Notes under the pieces: generated by a model
What the model was told of the DNA's origin: nothing
The model's database searches: none
What the model saw: only the letters and a program-made list of their open reading frames with translations
Assembly (NCBI GenBank): GCA_016125135.1
Contig: WGMJ01000016.1
Location: forward strand, 1 to 64,000
Direction: 5' to 3'
Length of the DNA: 64,000 nt
Source: Alphaproteobacteria bacterium
GTDB lineage: Bacteria > Pseudomonadota > Alphaproteobacteria > Micavibrionales > Micavibrionaceae
Position numbers and translations under genes: made by a program
Shown here: positions 33,160 to 42,123 of the stretch, piece after piece
How positions within the stretch are numbered: the first letter of the stretch is position 1
How the letters are laid out: every line of letters begins with the position of its first letter

Positions 33160-36100
33160 TTATAACCCGTCAAGAAGCATCAATTTTGCCTCATCTGTCC
33201 ATAATAATCCACATACGATTGTACGTCCCGGATAGATCGCTGCAAGGGCATTTTTATAGGCATTCATTTGATTTATATAGGTTTTTGGTACGTCCTGCGA
33301 ATTCTGCGGTGACGGACGATTCGTCTTATAATCAATTATCAATATTCGCGACTCGGTTATCAGCAAACGGTCAATTTGCCCGCTGAGTAAGCGGCCATCA
33401 GGCAGGATTCCACTCACCGGCACCTCAGCAAGCGAGCCTGTGCCGAAGATGGGCGCAAAAGTTTCATCGCGTAACACGCGTAAAGTTTCATCAAGAATAT
33501 TCTGGCGTGTTTCATCACTTAAATCATGCGCGTAGGAAGCAAGATATTTCGCGCCGGCTGTTTCCCATGTAGCGGGATTGGCTTCAGGTAAAAGTTGCAA
33601 TAGCTTGTGTGTAAGCGTTCCGCGCAGGAAACGGTTTTTATCAGAAAGTGCGAGCGGCGAGAAAGCGGGTGTTTTATCTTCTTCCTCTTGCAATTTAGAG
33701 GGCGTTAAGCGCTTGGGTGCCAGTGCACTGGCTTGCGCTTTTGTAAAAAGCCAGGCGGGGAGCGTTACTTCAGGGTCTCCAGTTTCTTCTGTTTTTACAG
33801 GGGTCTTCTCGATTGTGCCGTAATGGCTGGCCGTGGTGAGGGATTGCATGCCGGCAGCGCATTTATGATACCAGGAGTGCTCGGATGGCTTCGATTTAGC
33901 ATAGCCGCAGATATAAAGCTCGCGCTCGGCACGGGTGAGGGCTACATAAAGCAGGCGGTTATATTCCTGCAACATTAATTCTTCGGCGTGGGCAGCGCCT
34001 GTTTGGTATTGCCGGCCTTCGGAATCCTTGTTGCGTGCCCAGAGCGGGAGTGGCAAGCCTGATTTGCGCTGCCAGAGGAATGTTGAGTCCTTGTTTTTAT
34101 CGCGCCCGCTCATGCAGGTATCAACAAGGAATACAATCGGCGCTTCCAAACCCTTGGAGCCGTAGATCGTCATGAAGCGGGCAAGGTTGCCATGATCTTC
34201 CATCTCGCGTTTCATTTCGCTCGGGATATTGCGGAGTTTATGGATAAGCGTTTGCAGGCCAATCTCTGGCTCATTCTGATAAAGCTCCAGTGCCTTACCA
34301 AGAAGCTCGAATACAGGCTCACGCGCTTGTGCCCCCAAACGTTTTAATAGTGCGCGTAGGCCAGTGCCTTGCGGGTCGGCAGGGCATGGGGCATTAATAA
34401 GTGAATGTAAAAAGAAGTAAGCGCTTTCATCACGCGCGGCGGCTACAAGCTGCGCAAGCCATGTGGCGATTTCGGGCTTATCTTCCCGCACGCGGGTATA
34501 AAGTGTTTTTGTGCCCCGATTATAAGCAAGCGTATAAAGTGCGTCATCATCGAGCCTGATAAAGGGGGACTTTAAAAGCGCTGCGAGCGTTAGATCATCT
34601 TGCGGCAGGAGTGCGAACTCGGCAGCGCAGAGAATATCATGCACCGAGATATCTTCATCCAATTTGAAACGGTCAAGCCCGCTTGTCGGGATATTATATT
34701 TACGGAAGGCTTTGATAATGCGTTTTACAAAAGTATTGCGGCTGCGGAACAGCACCATAATATCACCAGCTTTTGCACGGCCTTGCTTGATAAGACTATC
34801 AGCTGTTTGTGCGATACGCTCAGCGAGCACATTCATGCGGCTTGATTGCTCGGTAATTTCTGTTGGCAATTGCCATGCGGGGCGTGTTTCAGCGCGTTCT
34901 TCCAGCTCCAGATCCCATAGCTCGATATAGCCTTTATGGGTTTTTGCGGGTGTATGGGTGAGCGTGCGCGCAACAACACCGTTTTGCGCTGTAGAGTTAT
35001 TAAAGACAGCATCGGTGAAGCTTAAAATCTCGGCAGCGGAACGGTAGGAGGTGTGAAGCGAAACATCTTCCCATTTGCGCTGCGCAAGCTGTGCCTGTTC
35101 CCTGAAGGCAATATGGTTACGTTCGAACTCTTCGGGTGCGGCGCGCTGGAAGCTGAAAATGGATTGTTTTTCATCGCCCACTGTAAAGAGTGTGCGCGGG
35201 CCATCGGTTTCACGCGTATTACCGCTGAAAAATTCAGAAACAAGAATGCGGGTAATATCCCACTGTTCGGGGTTTGTATCCTGCGCTTCATCAATCAGGA
35301 GATGCTCGAGGCCTTCATCAAGCTTGTAAAGGATCCATTGAATAGCGCTTGCGCCCTTTACTGTGAAACCTTTGCCGCGTAGAAGTTCGAGGGTTTTGAT
35401 AATAAGGTCATCGTAATCTAGTGCGGCTACGGTTTCTTTGAGTGCGGTATAGTGGGCAAGGATATCCCGTGCAAGTTCAAGTGCATCGGCGGTGTGAAGG
35501 GCGTTCAGGTAATCGCGCTTTTGCAGTTCAAGCGCCCAGATGGCTTCAGCAAAGCGGAAAAATAAACTGCTAAAATAATCTTGTTGCGCACTATCGGCAG
35601 CTTTCAAGTTTTTACGAATTGTTTTCTCGGATTTTGTAACAATTGCTTCAAGGAGAATATGCCAGTTTGCAAGGCGTTCTTCAGGATTAAGCGCGCACCA
35701 TTTATTGAGCGGCGATAAAAATGCCTCGGTTGCAACGGGAAGTGTTTTCTTGCCCGTTTGCATTTGGATAAGCGCACGGATTTCGGATAAATGATGTGCT
35801 TCAAGCCATGCATCATCACAGGCAGGCTTTATAATATCTTTCTCGCTGCTGAATTGGTCGAGCCCGAATGTCTTCAAGTAATGCTGATGCAGGTTCTGTT
35901 TCGGCAGTTCCATCAGTGCGAGGCGTTCACCAAGAATGGAAGTAATGATTTGCGGAAGTGCATGGGCCCCAGCGGCTTGTTGTAGCCTTGCTGTATTCTG
36001 CGCTTTTTGCGTGTCGGGGTGGGCGAGAAGTTCGCTGAAAACACGGCGCTGTGCTTCGGCGAGTAAATCCTTCTGTTTGAAATCTTCAAGGATTTCAAAG

Positions 36101-36588
36101 TGCGGGGATACGCCTGACTCGAGCGGGAAACGCTTCAGTACGGACTCACAAAAGCCGTGCAGGGTCATAATGCGGATGCCACCAGGGGCATCAAGCACAT
36201 TGGCAAAAAGGGCGCGTGCTGCCTGTAATTCATTTTCAGTCGGGTCGCGGCTGAGGAGCGCTTGCAGTTCTGCCAATAATGTTGCGTCTTCCATGGTGGC
36301 CCATGCGCCGAGTTTATTTTGCAGTTTGATCTGCATGTTTGTGGCACCTGCCTTGGTGAATGTAAGACAGAGAATTTTATGCGGTGGAAGGCCTGCACGC
36401 TGCGCTTTATCGTCAGGCAATAAAAGGCGTAGTAATCGTGCTGTTAAAACGGTTGTTTTACCGCTACCTGCTGAGGCAGACACCCAAACGGATGCGGCAG
36501 GGTTTGCGGCATCAAGCTGTTCTTTGGAGTATTTGGTCGCTTCCTGTGCTTGTGGCTGGGCATCCTGTTTCTTTAAGGGCTGGCTCAT
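33160..36588 (-). CDS. addA: Double-strand break repair helicase-nuclease AddA
   Basis: UvrD-like 3'-5' helicase and nuclease subunit of AddAB, the alphaproteobacterial counterpart of RecBCD. 1142 residues. The Walker A loop SASAGSGKTTVL lies at residues 38-49; the Walker B equivalent is HLLIDEAQDTNPEQW; VGDEKQSIFSFQRA and LTRAERELYICGY are further helicase motifs. The C-terminal PD-(D/E)xK nuclease reads GQIDRLLITESRILIIDYKTN, with catalytic Asp, Asp and Lys present. It overlaps addB by 4 bases (ATGA), consistent with equal production of the two subunits. Confidence 0.95.
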   Translation of the reverse strand: MSQPLKKQDAQPQAQEATKYSKEQLDAANPAASVWVSASAGSGKTTVLTARLLRLLLPDDKAQRAGLPPHKILCLTFTKAGATNMQIKLQNKLGAWATMEDATLLAELQALLSRDPTENELQAARALFANVLDAPGGIRIMTLHGFCESVLKRFPLESGVSPHFEILEDFKQKDLLAEAQRRVFSELLAHPDTQKAQNTARLQQAAGAHALPQIITSILGERLALMELPKQNLHQHYLKTFGLDQFSSEKDIIKPACDDAWLEAHHLSEIRALIQMQTGKKTLPVATEAFLSPLNKWCALNPEERLANWHILLEAIVTKSEKTIRKNLKAADSAQQDYFSSLFFRFAEAIWALELQKRDYLNALHTADALELARDILAHYTALKETVAALDYDDLIIKTLELLRGKGFTVKGASAIQWILYKLDEGLEHLLIDEAQDTNPEQWDITRILVSEFFSGNTRETDGPRTLFTVGDEKQSIFSFQRAAPEEFERNHIAFREQAQLAQRKWEDVSLHTSYRSAAEILSFTDAVFNNSTAQNGVVARTLTHTPAKTHKGYIELWDLELEERAETRPAWQLPTEITEQSSRMNVLAERIAQTADSLIKQGRAKAGDIMVLFRSRNTFVKRIIKAFRKYNIPTSGLDRFKLDEDISVHDILCAAEFALLPQDDLTLAALLKSPFIRLDDDALYTLAYNRGTKTLYTRVREDKPEIATWLAQLVAAARDESAYFFLHSLINAPCPADPQGTGLRALLKRLGAQAREPVFELLGKALELYQNEPEIGLQTLIHKLRNIPSEMKREMEDHGNLARFMTIYGSKGLEAPIVFLVDTCMSGRDKNKDSTFLWQRKSGLPLPLWARNKDSEGRQYQTGAAHAEELMLQEYNRLLYVALTRAERELYICGYAKSKPSEHSWYHKCAAGMQSLTTASHYGTIEKTPVKTEETGDPEVTLPAWLFTKAQASALAPKRLTPSKLQEEEDKTPAFSPLALSDKNRFLRGTLTHKLLQLLPEANPATWETAGAKYLASYAHDLSDETRQNILDETLRVLRDETFAPIFGTGSLAEVPVSGILPDGRLLSGQIDRLLITESRILIIDYKTNRPSPQNSQDVPKTYINQMNAYKNALAAIYPGRTIVCGLLWTDEAKLMLLDGL

Positions 36589-39464
36589 TCGTCGCCCCCT
36601 TGGTCGCCTTCACCAGCGACACCCCACTCATCAACACGCGCAAGATGGTGGTAATCATTATATTTTGGTGCAATCAGCGGGTCGGGCTGGCAGATATAGG
36701 GCGTATCATCATTCGCAAATGTTGTGACGAGATTAACAAAGCCGTCCCATGCGGTTTCTTTGCATGCTGTAAGCTCTTTCGCGAAACTGACGGCCCTGAA
36801 GGTGCCGCCGATTTTCAGGTAAAGCGCGTCATTTACATCGCCTGCAATTTTTTCAAACCCGCCGCGTTCGAGAATATTACTTTCGAGCATGATCTGGCTG
36901 CTGATACCTGCGGTAACTTTTTTCTTGGTTGGTGGCTCGCCCGTTTTATAATCAAGAATTTCGTAAGTGCCTGTGCCGTTTTTATCAATACGGTCGGCGC
37001 GGGCGGTGAGGGTGAAGGCGGGCGCTTCAATTTTTGTTTGGCCTTTTACTTCAAGCGCTGCAGGGAAAGTGCCGCCAGCGCGGCGATCACGTTCCCATGT
37101 TAAAAACTCTTCAAGTGTATTCATAAATTGCGGCAGCCAGAGAGCGAGGCGCTCGGTGTCATCCTTCAAAAGCTCCTGTGCTGCGATATGGGCGGCTTGT
37201 TTTATAGCGCTGATTGTCTTGTCGTTCCACGGGCCTGGATATTGCGGCAAAAGCGATTTTAATTGTTCATGGACGAAGGAGCCGATATCGGAGGCTTCTA
37301 ATGACGGCTCAAGGTCATCAAGCTTTTTCAGTTTTAAAATGCGTTTGGCGTAAATAATATACGGGTCGCGCATCCAGTTCTCGATATCGGTGACAGGTAG
37401 TTCGCTCGGGCGCGCGGCAAGAGGCGGTTTTACAATCGGGCGGTCGATGGCGATTGTTTCATCCGTGCGGTCAAGACGCTCGGCAAAATTTATAATCTCG
37501 GCATGTTGGCGCGGGAATTTCTGCCCGACAGCTTCAAGCAGAGTTTGCAAGCGTACCCACCAGCGCGAAGGTACGGCAACGGTGCCGCCGCTTTTTACGG
37601 CGCGGGTTAAAATAACATCATGCGCCGAAAAGGCTTGCACGAAATCATGTGCAGAAAGGCCGATGCCTTGCTCGAGCGCGGGCAGGCCCGCATTTTTACG
37701 CATGGGGCGTGACATCCACGGGTCTTGCCCGACATCAGGCGGGAAGCTGCCTTCATTTAACCCCGCGATAATCACGCGGTCGGCCTGTACCATACGGGCC
37801 TCAAGCCGGCCCAGCAAAGTAACGCGCGGAATAACACCCGAGGTGACACGGATAGCGACATCGGCAAACAGCGTTGTAAGAATGGCACAATAATCACCCA
37901 AGCTGATGGCATGTTGTAAATTTGCGGATTGATAATGAAGCTGCGCAAGGAATGTAGCGAGGGCCTCACCGGCTTCGCTGCTCCAAATATCGGTTGTCCC
38001 TTCGATATTCTCGAGCACCTGCATGTGCGCTTGCAGGAAATCGCCAAGCTGATGGTCTTTTTCGGCAAGGGCAAGAAGGGGCGCAAAAACCAGCGTGAGC
38101 GTTTTCACGAAATCAGGCTCGTCTTTCTCGTAATGGGAAAGGCCTGCAAGATTGCGTACACCGCGTAAATATTTGACCTCGAAATTCTCGGGCAATTTGA
38201 TTTTGCAGTAGCGGCTTTTACAAAAATCAAGCAAGGCAACAGGCGCGAAATTGCGTGAGATCAAGTAAGGGAGTGAGAGGAAAAAGCGCCCGAGCGGGTG
38301 CTGCGTCATGGGGATGCCACCACTATCATCAATCTCGATATTCCAGCGCGTGCAAGTGGCGCGGATCAAGGTTGCCAGCGTGCGGTCAGGGCATATAACG
38401 GCGCAGGTTTTGTCAGGGGGTTCGAGCGTTTCGCGCAAGAGAACGGAAATAAACTCGGCTTCGGCTTGCGTGGTTTTACATTCATGCACGGTTAAATGTC
38501 TGGCGTTTGCGGTTGCCAGTTTTTCGATTTCATTTTTCTGCTGCGCCCATTGCGATGTATGGATGGAGGGGAGCATTAGTGTGCGCGCAAAATCGGCGCG
38601 TTGCTGTTGCCATGGTTGCAAGCCATCAAGATGCGGCCATGTTTCAACCGCGCTACGGTGTACACCACATTTTTCGAGTAAATTCTTGAGCATATATTGC
38701 GGGTGGGTGAGGTCGATTGCTTCCCACACATCGTCATCAATCGCGCTATCAAGCCCGGGGAGAACAAGCGTGCCTTCAGGCATATTGGCAACAACTTTGA
38801 GCAGGTTTGATGTCGCAAGCTGTGAACCTGTAGAGCCTGCCGCTATCACAGGGCCTGCGGGCGGTGACTTCTCCCAGAAATCTGCAAGTTCATAAAGAAG
38901 CTTCTGCCGCCGCGCGCTGGCATCCATCATGCCGTATTCTTCTAAAATCGTGGGCCAGTGCTGTGAAATAATATTCAGGAACTGCAATGTGATTTGCCAA
39001 TGCTCGGAAAAATCAGCGGGCACAATTTGTTCAAGCGCGGCAAAGGGCAGGTCATTGATGTGGAGCTGGTCAAGTAGCGCGCCAAGCGCACGGGCAAGTT
39101 TGAGCGCATGATCGGCCCCGTGTGCATAATCCGGCTGTGCAAGTACAAGGCGTGAAAGAAGAATTTGCCGCTGCAACGTCGGCATAGCGGGCTTGATGTC
39201 AACTGTATCAAGTTCAAGATGCGCAGAAAGCAACGTCATCTCCTCGTCATCAACATCACCAAGCGCTTGCAAGCGTGGCAGGAGGAGGGGCGTGTTACCC
39301 GCAAGTTTTAAAAAAGCATCCCGCACAACACGCGTTGCGCGGCGGGTTGGTAGCAGAAGGCGGTAAGTGCCAAGAAGTTCGGCGCGCCCGCCTGTCATAG
39401 CGAGAAGGCCTTGTGCCAGACTTTCGGCAAAAGGATAAATTGCGGGGATATTGTAGATTTTCAT
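36585..39464 (-). CDS. addB: Double-strand break repair protein AddB
   Basis: Partner of AddA: an inactivated helicase fold plus a C-terminal nuclease, acting on double-strand DNA ends. 959 residues, typical of the alphaproteobacterial AddB. No Walker A is seen near the N-terminus (LPTRRATRVVRDAFL sits where helicase motif I would be), in line with the family. Middle motifs include VIIAGLNEGSFPPDVGQDPW. The nuclease is LTARADRIDKNG ... YEILDYKTG with the needed acidic residues and Lys. Its start overlaps the murU stop by one base. Confidence 0.93.
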   Translation of the reverse strand: MKIYNIPAIYPFAESLAQGLLAMTGGRAELLGTYRLLLPTRRATRVVRDAFLKLAGNTPLLLPRLQALGDVDDEEMTLLSAHLELDTVDIKPAMPTLQRQILLSRLVLAQPDYAHGADHALKLARALGALLDQLHINDLPFAALEQIVPADFSEHWQITLQFLNIISQHWPTILEEYGMMDASARRQKLLYELADFWEKSPPAGPVIAAGSTGSQLATSNLLKVVANMPEGTLVLPGLDSAIDDDVWEAIDLTHPQYMLKNLLEKCGVHRSAVETWPHLDGLQPWQQQRADFARTLMLPSIHTSQWAQQKNEIEKLATANARHLTVHECKTTQAEAEFISVLLRETLEPPDKTCAVICPDRTLATLIRATCTRWNIEIDDSGGIPMTQHPLGRFFLSLPYLISRNFAPVALLDFCKSRYCKIKLPENFEVKYLRGVRNLAGLSHYEKDEPDFVKTLTLVFAPLLALAEKDHQLGDFLQAHMQVLENIEGTTDIWSSEAGEALATFLAQLHYQSANLQHAISLGDYCAILTTLFADVAIRVTSGVIPRVTLLGRLEARMVQADRVIIAGLNEGSFPPDVGQDPWMSRPMRKNAGLPALEQGIGLSAHDFVQAFSAHDVILTRAVKSGGTVAVPSRWWVRLQTLLEAVGQKFPRQHAEIINFAERLDRTDETIAIDRPIVKPPLAARPSELPVTDIENWMRDPYIIYAKRILKLKKLDDLEPSLEASDIGSFVHEQLKSLLPQYPGPWNDKTISAIKQAAHIAAQELLKDDTERLALWLPQFMNTLEEFLTWERDRRAGGTFPAALEVKGQTKIEAPAFTLTARADRIDKNGTGTYEILDYKTGEPPTKKKVTAGISSQIMLESNILERGGFEKIAGDVNDALYLKIGGTFRAVSFAKELTACKETAWDGFVNLVTTFANDDTPYICQPDPLIAPKYNDYHHLARVDEWGVAGEGDQGGDE

Positions 39465-40231
39465 TATGCCCTTAGTTTCGGCACATCAATTTCCGGCATG
39501 TCTTTTTTTTTACGATTCTCGGTATAAACAGCGTCAACGGCCTCAAGCTCGGCAGGGGTGCTGATATGATGCCACGCACCGTCATGCACGATGCCGACAA
39601 GCTGGCCACGTGCTTCGGCGGCATCAAATATTTTCAGGAACGAGAAAGGTGTATCGGGTGTGTTTTCAAAACTGCGTGAATCACAAATACGGATGCCGCC
39701 CCACATATATTTGCCCTGCTGTGTTTTGCTGCGTGTCATGCGGCCGGTTGCTTCATCGAAATCGTAATCGCCAACACCTTTTGTCAGGATCATGCGGTCA
39801 ACAGGCTCGAGAAGCATCAAGACTTCCATACGTGCGGGGTCCCATTCTTTGGCGAGACGCAAAAGTGCACTGTCGTCTTCACCGTTTTCCCAGAAGGCAT
39901 CACCATTGATGACGTAGAAAGGCTGGTCGCCAATAAGAGGCAGTGCCTTTTTAACGCCGAGGCCTGTATCAAGCAGTTCGGTTTCAGGGAAGAAATGGAA
40001 GTTCACGTTTTTATGTGTGGCGCTGAGATGGTCGCGCAACATATCGCCGTAATAATGCAGGTTCACGCAAATGTCGGTAACGCCTGCTTTTACAAGCTGA
40101 CCAACTGTATGGTCAATCACAGGCTTGCCTGCAATCGGTACCATTGGTTTTGGCATTGTGTCAGTATAAGGGCGCAGGCGTTTCCCCATGCCCGCAGCCA
40201 TAATGAAGCCCCATGTGGGATATGTGCTCAT
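39464..40231 (-). CDS. murU: Nucleotidyltransferase, likely MurNAc-1-P uridylyltransferase
   Basis: About 255 residues, NTP-transferase fold: GFIMAAGMGKRLRPYTDTMPKP (nucleotide-binding loop) near the N-terminus, FYVINGDAFW (metal-binding Asp) around residue 110, and a C-terminal AWHHISTPAELEAV segment. The tsaE-[amgK]-murU-addB-addA order is the alphaproteobacterial setting for MurU, part of the cell-wall recycling bypass to UDP-MurNAc. amgK, the sugar kinase that supplies MurNAc-1-P, is missing between tsaE and this gene, so the substrate is less certain. The ATG at 40231 is chosen over an upstream TTG at 40249, which would overlap tsaE. Confidence 0.8.
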   Translation of the reverse strand: MSTYPTWGFIMAAGMGKRLRPYTDTMPKPMVPIAGKPVIDHTVGQLVKAGVTDICVNLHYYGDMLRDHLSATHKNVNFHFFPETELLDTGLGVKKALPLIGDQPFYVINGDAFWENGEDDSALLRLAKEWDPARMEVLMLLEPVDRMILTKGVGDYDFDEATGRMTRSKTQQGKYMWGGIRICDSRSFENTPDTPFSFLKIFDAAEARGQLVGIVHDGAWHHISTPAELEAVDAVYTENRKKKDMPEIDVPKLRA

Positions 40232-40233
40232 TT

Positions 40234-40671
40234 TCAATCTCGTCCCCAAATTGTTACTGTACGGGCTTCATCTGAGGCGGGATCGGGCGAAAATGCAAGG
40301 GTTAATGCGTCTTTCGGGGCAAGATATCCAAGATTTTCAGGCCATTCCACGAGCGCAATGCCGTTTTGCAGCGCATCTTCCCAGCCGATTTCATAGACTT
40401 CTTCGGGCGCTGTAAGGCGGTATAAATCGAAGTGGCGCAATATGCCGCGCGGCGTTTCATATTCCTGAATAAGTGTGTAAGTGGGGCTTGGGATGAGGGC
40501 TTCTGCATCGTTCAGCAGATAGCGGATAAAGGCACGCGCGAAGGTTGTTTTTCCTGCCCCAAGATCGCCCTTTAACAGAATCATGCAGGGCGCGGTTGTT
40601 TTTTCTGCAAATGCCCGCGCAAAAGCTTCTGTCTCTTCAATGCTCTTGAGTTGGTGGGTCTCTTCCGTCAT
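40234..40671 (-). CDS. tsaE: tRNA t6A synthesis ATPase TsaE
   Basis: The small ATPase that works with TsaB and TsaD to make N6-threonylcarbamoyladenosine at tRNA position 37. 145 residues. The P-loop GDLGAGKTTFARAF lies at residues 35-48, followed by SPTYTLIQEYET and HFDLYRL, with WPENLGYL near the end. The start is set at the ATG at 40671 (MTEETHQL) after AGGAAAAC, not the longer frame. Only 9 bases separate it from the divergent exported-protein gene. murU follows after 2 bases. Confidence 0.93.
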   Translation of the reverse strand: MTEETHQLKSIEETEAFARAFAEKTTAPCMILLKGDLGAGKTTFARAFIRYLLNDAEALIPSPTYTLIQEYETPRGILRHFDLYRLTAPEEVYEIGWEDALQNGIALVEWPENLGYLAPKDALTLAFSPDPASDEARTVTIWGRD

Positions 40672-40680
40672 AGTTTTCCT

Positions 40681-41061
40681 ATGAAATTCCTTCTGCCTTT
40701 CCTGCTTCTGATTATCGCACTTCCTGCCAATGCGCAATCACCGAAAATATCAGAGAAAGACCAGTGTTTTCATGTCTGGAACCAGAGCGGTTACCGCGTT
40801 TATGGCAGTATTGAAACGGATTTCTACGAGGATCAGGACGGATTCAAGCGGCATCACCGCGCCAATTTTGTGCTTGAGCATCAGGAAAAACAGCAATTCT
40901 GCACCAAGGGCCCGTTTTATCCGGGGGGCAAGGTTGCGCTTGTTCTGCGCACAATTGTACCCGTCTTTAATTGCAAAACAAAACCGTATGGTGATGTTAT
41001 TATCAGGAGCCGCGAAAAAGACGATGGCGGCACAGAGCTTTATGCAAGCTGTGTGCTTTAG
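40681..41061 (+). CDS. Exported hypothetical protein, 126 aa
   Basis: A textbook signal peptide (MKFLLPFLLLIIALPANA, cleavage before QSPK) is followed by a mature domain with four cysteines (DQCFHVW, QFCTKGPF, VFNCKTK, ASCVL), suggesting two periplasmic disulfides. The beta-rich pattern (YRVYGSIETDFY, GKVALVLRTIVPVF) is not assigned. There is no Shine-Dalgarno before the start, and the divergent tsaE start is only 9 bases away, so initiation may be unusual. It ends with a 4-base convergent overlap with asd. Confidence 0.72.
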   Translation: MKFLLPFLLLIIALPANAQSPKISEKDQCFHVWNQSGYRVYGSIETDFYEDQDGFKRHHRANFVLEHQEKQQFCTKGPFYPGGKVALVLRTIVPVFNCKTKPYGDVIIRSREKDDGGTELYASCVL

Positions 41062-42065
41062 GCTTTCCCAAGAAGTTCGGCAATTTGAACGGCATTAAGC
41101 GCAGCGCCTTTGCGTAAATTATCGGCCACGCACCAGAAATTCAAACCGTTATCAATGCTCTGGTCTTCACGCAGGCGAGAGACATACACATTATCCTCAC
41201 CGTGAATCTCGACAGGCGTGACATACTCGAGGTCACTTTCAAGGTCGATATAGGTGAGGCCCTTGGCAGTGCGCCATGCTTTTTTGGCATCATTCATTGA
41301 AAGCTCACCTTCAAACTCGACATTAACCATCATGCTGTGGCCTACAAAGACAGGCACGCGCACGCAGTTGGCGCAGACCTTGATTTTCGGGTCAATAATT
41401 TTCTTTGTTTCCGCCATCATCTTCCATTCTTCCTTCGTCATGCGGTCATCCATGAAACGGTCAATTTGCGGGATCACGTTAAACGCGATTTGCTTGGGAA
41501 ACTCTTCGTTTTTCGCATCCTGATTCATGTAGAAACCCTTTGTCTGGTTAAAGAGTTCGTCCATGGCATCTTTACCTGCTCCGGAAACAGACTGGAAAGT
41601 TGTTACAACGACGCGTTTGATGGGCACGATATCATGCAGCGGTTTGAGCGCAACAACCATTTGTATGGTGCTGCAATTCGGGTTCGCGATAATGTTTTTC
41701 TTTTTATAATCTTTAATCGCGCCTGCGTTTACTTCCGGTACAATAAGCGGCACATCGGGGTCCATGCGCCATGCGCTGGAATTATCAATCACAACGCAGC
41801 CTGCTTTTGCCGCACGCGGTGCATATTCAAGTGCAACATCACCACCTGCTGATGCCAAGGCAATATCAACACCTGTAAAGTCAAAATCCTTCAGTGATTT
41901 TACACGCAGCGTTGTCTCGCCAAAAGAAACATCCTGCCCCGCAGAGCGGTCGGACGCGAGGGCGATAACTTCGGAAACAGGGAAATTGCGCTCGTAAAGC
42001 GTGTTGAGCATTTCGCCCCCGACTACGCCTGTAGCGCCCATAACGGCAACTTTTTGTTTTTTCAT
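41058..42065 (-). CDS. asd: Aspartate-semialdehyde dehydrogenase
   Basis: NADPH-dependent reduction of aspartyl phosphate, the branch point to lysine/diaminopimelate, threonine and methionine. 335 residues. VAVMGATGVVGGEML is the dinucleotide loop at 7-20, catalytic Cys131 lies in NPNCSTIQM, SGAGKDAMDEL follows the active site, and VPVFVGHSMMVNVEFE is a family marker. It stands alone on the minus strand, divergent from the CoA-transferase gene with under 60 bases between. Confidence 0.95.
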   Translation of the reverse strand: MKKQKVAVMGATGVVGGEMLNTLYERNFPVSEVIALASDRSAGQDVSFGETTLRVKSLKDFDFTGVDIALASAGGDVALEYAPRAAKAGCVVIDNSSAWRMDPDVPLIVPEVNAGAIKDYKKKNIIANPNCSTIQMVVALKPLHDIVPIKRVVVTTFQSVSGAGKDAMDELFNQTKGFYMNQDAKNEEFPKQIAFNVIPQIDRFMDDRMTKEEWKMMAETKKIIDPKIKVCANCVRVPVFVGHSMMVNVEFEGELSMNDAKKAWRTAKGLTYIDLESDLEYVTPVEIHGEDNVYVSRLREDQSIDNGLNFWCVADNLRKGAALNAVQIAELLGKA

Positions 42066-42123
42066 GCGGGTATTAAGCCAGCAGATCCTTGCGGGCGCAA
42101 TACCCCTACGGTATGAATAGTTT

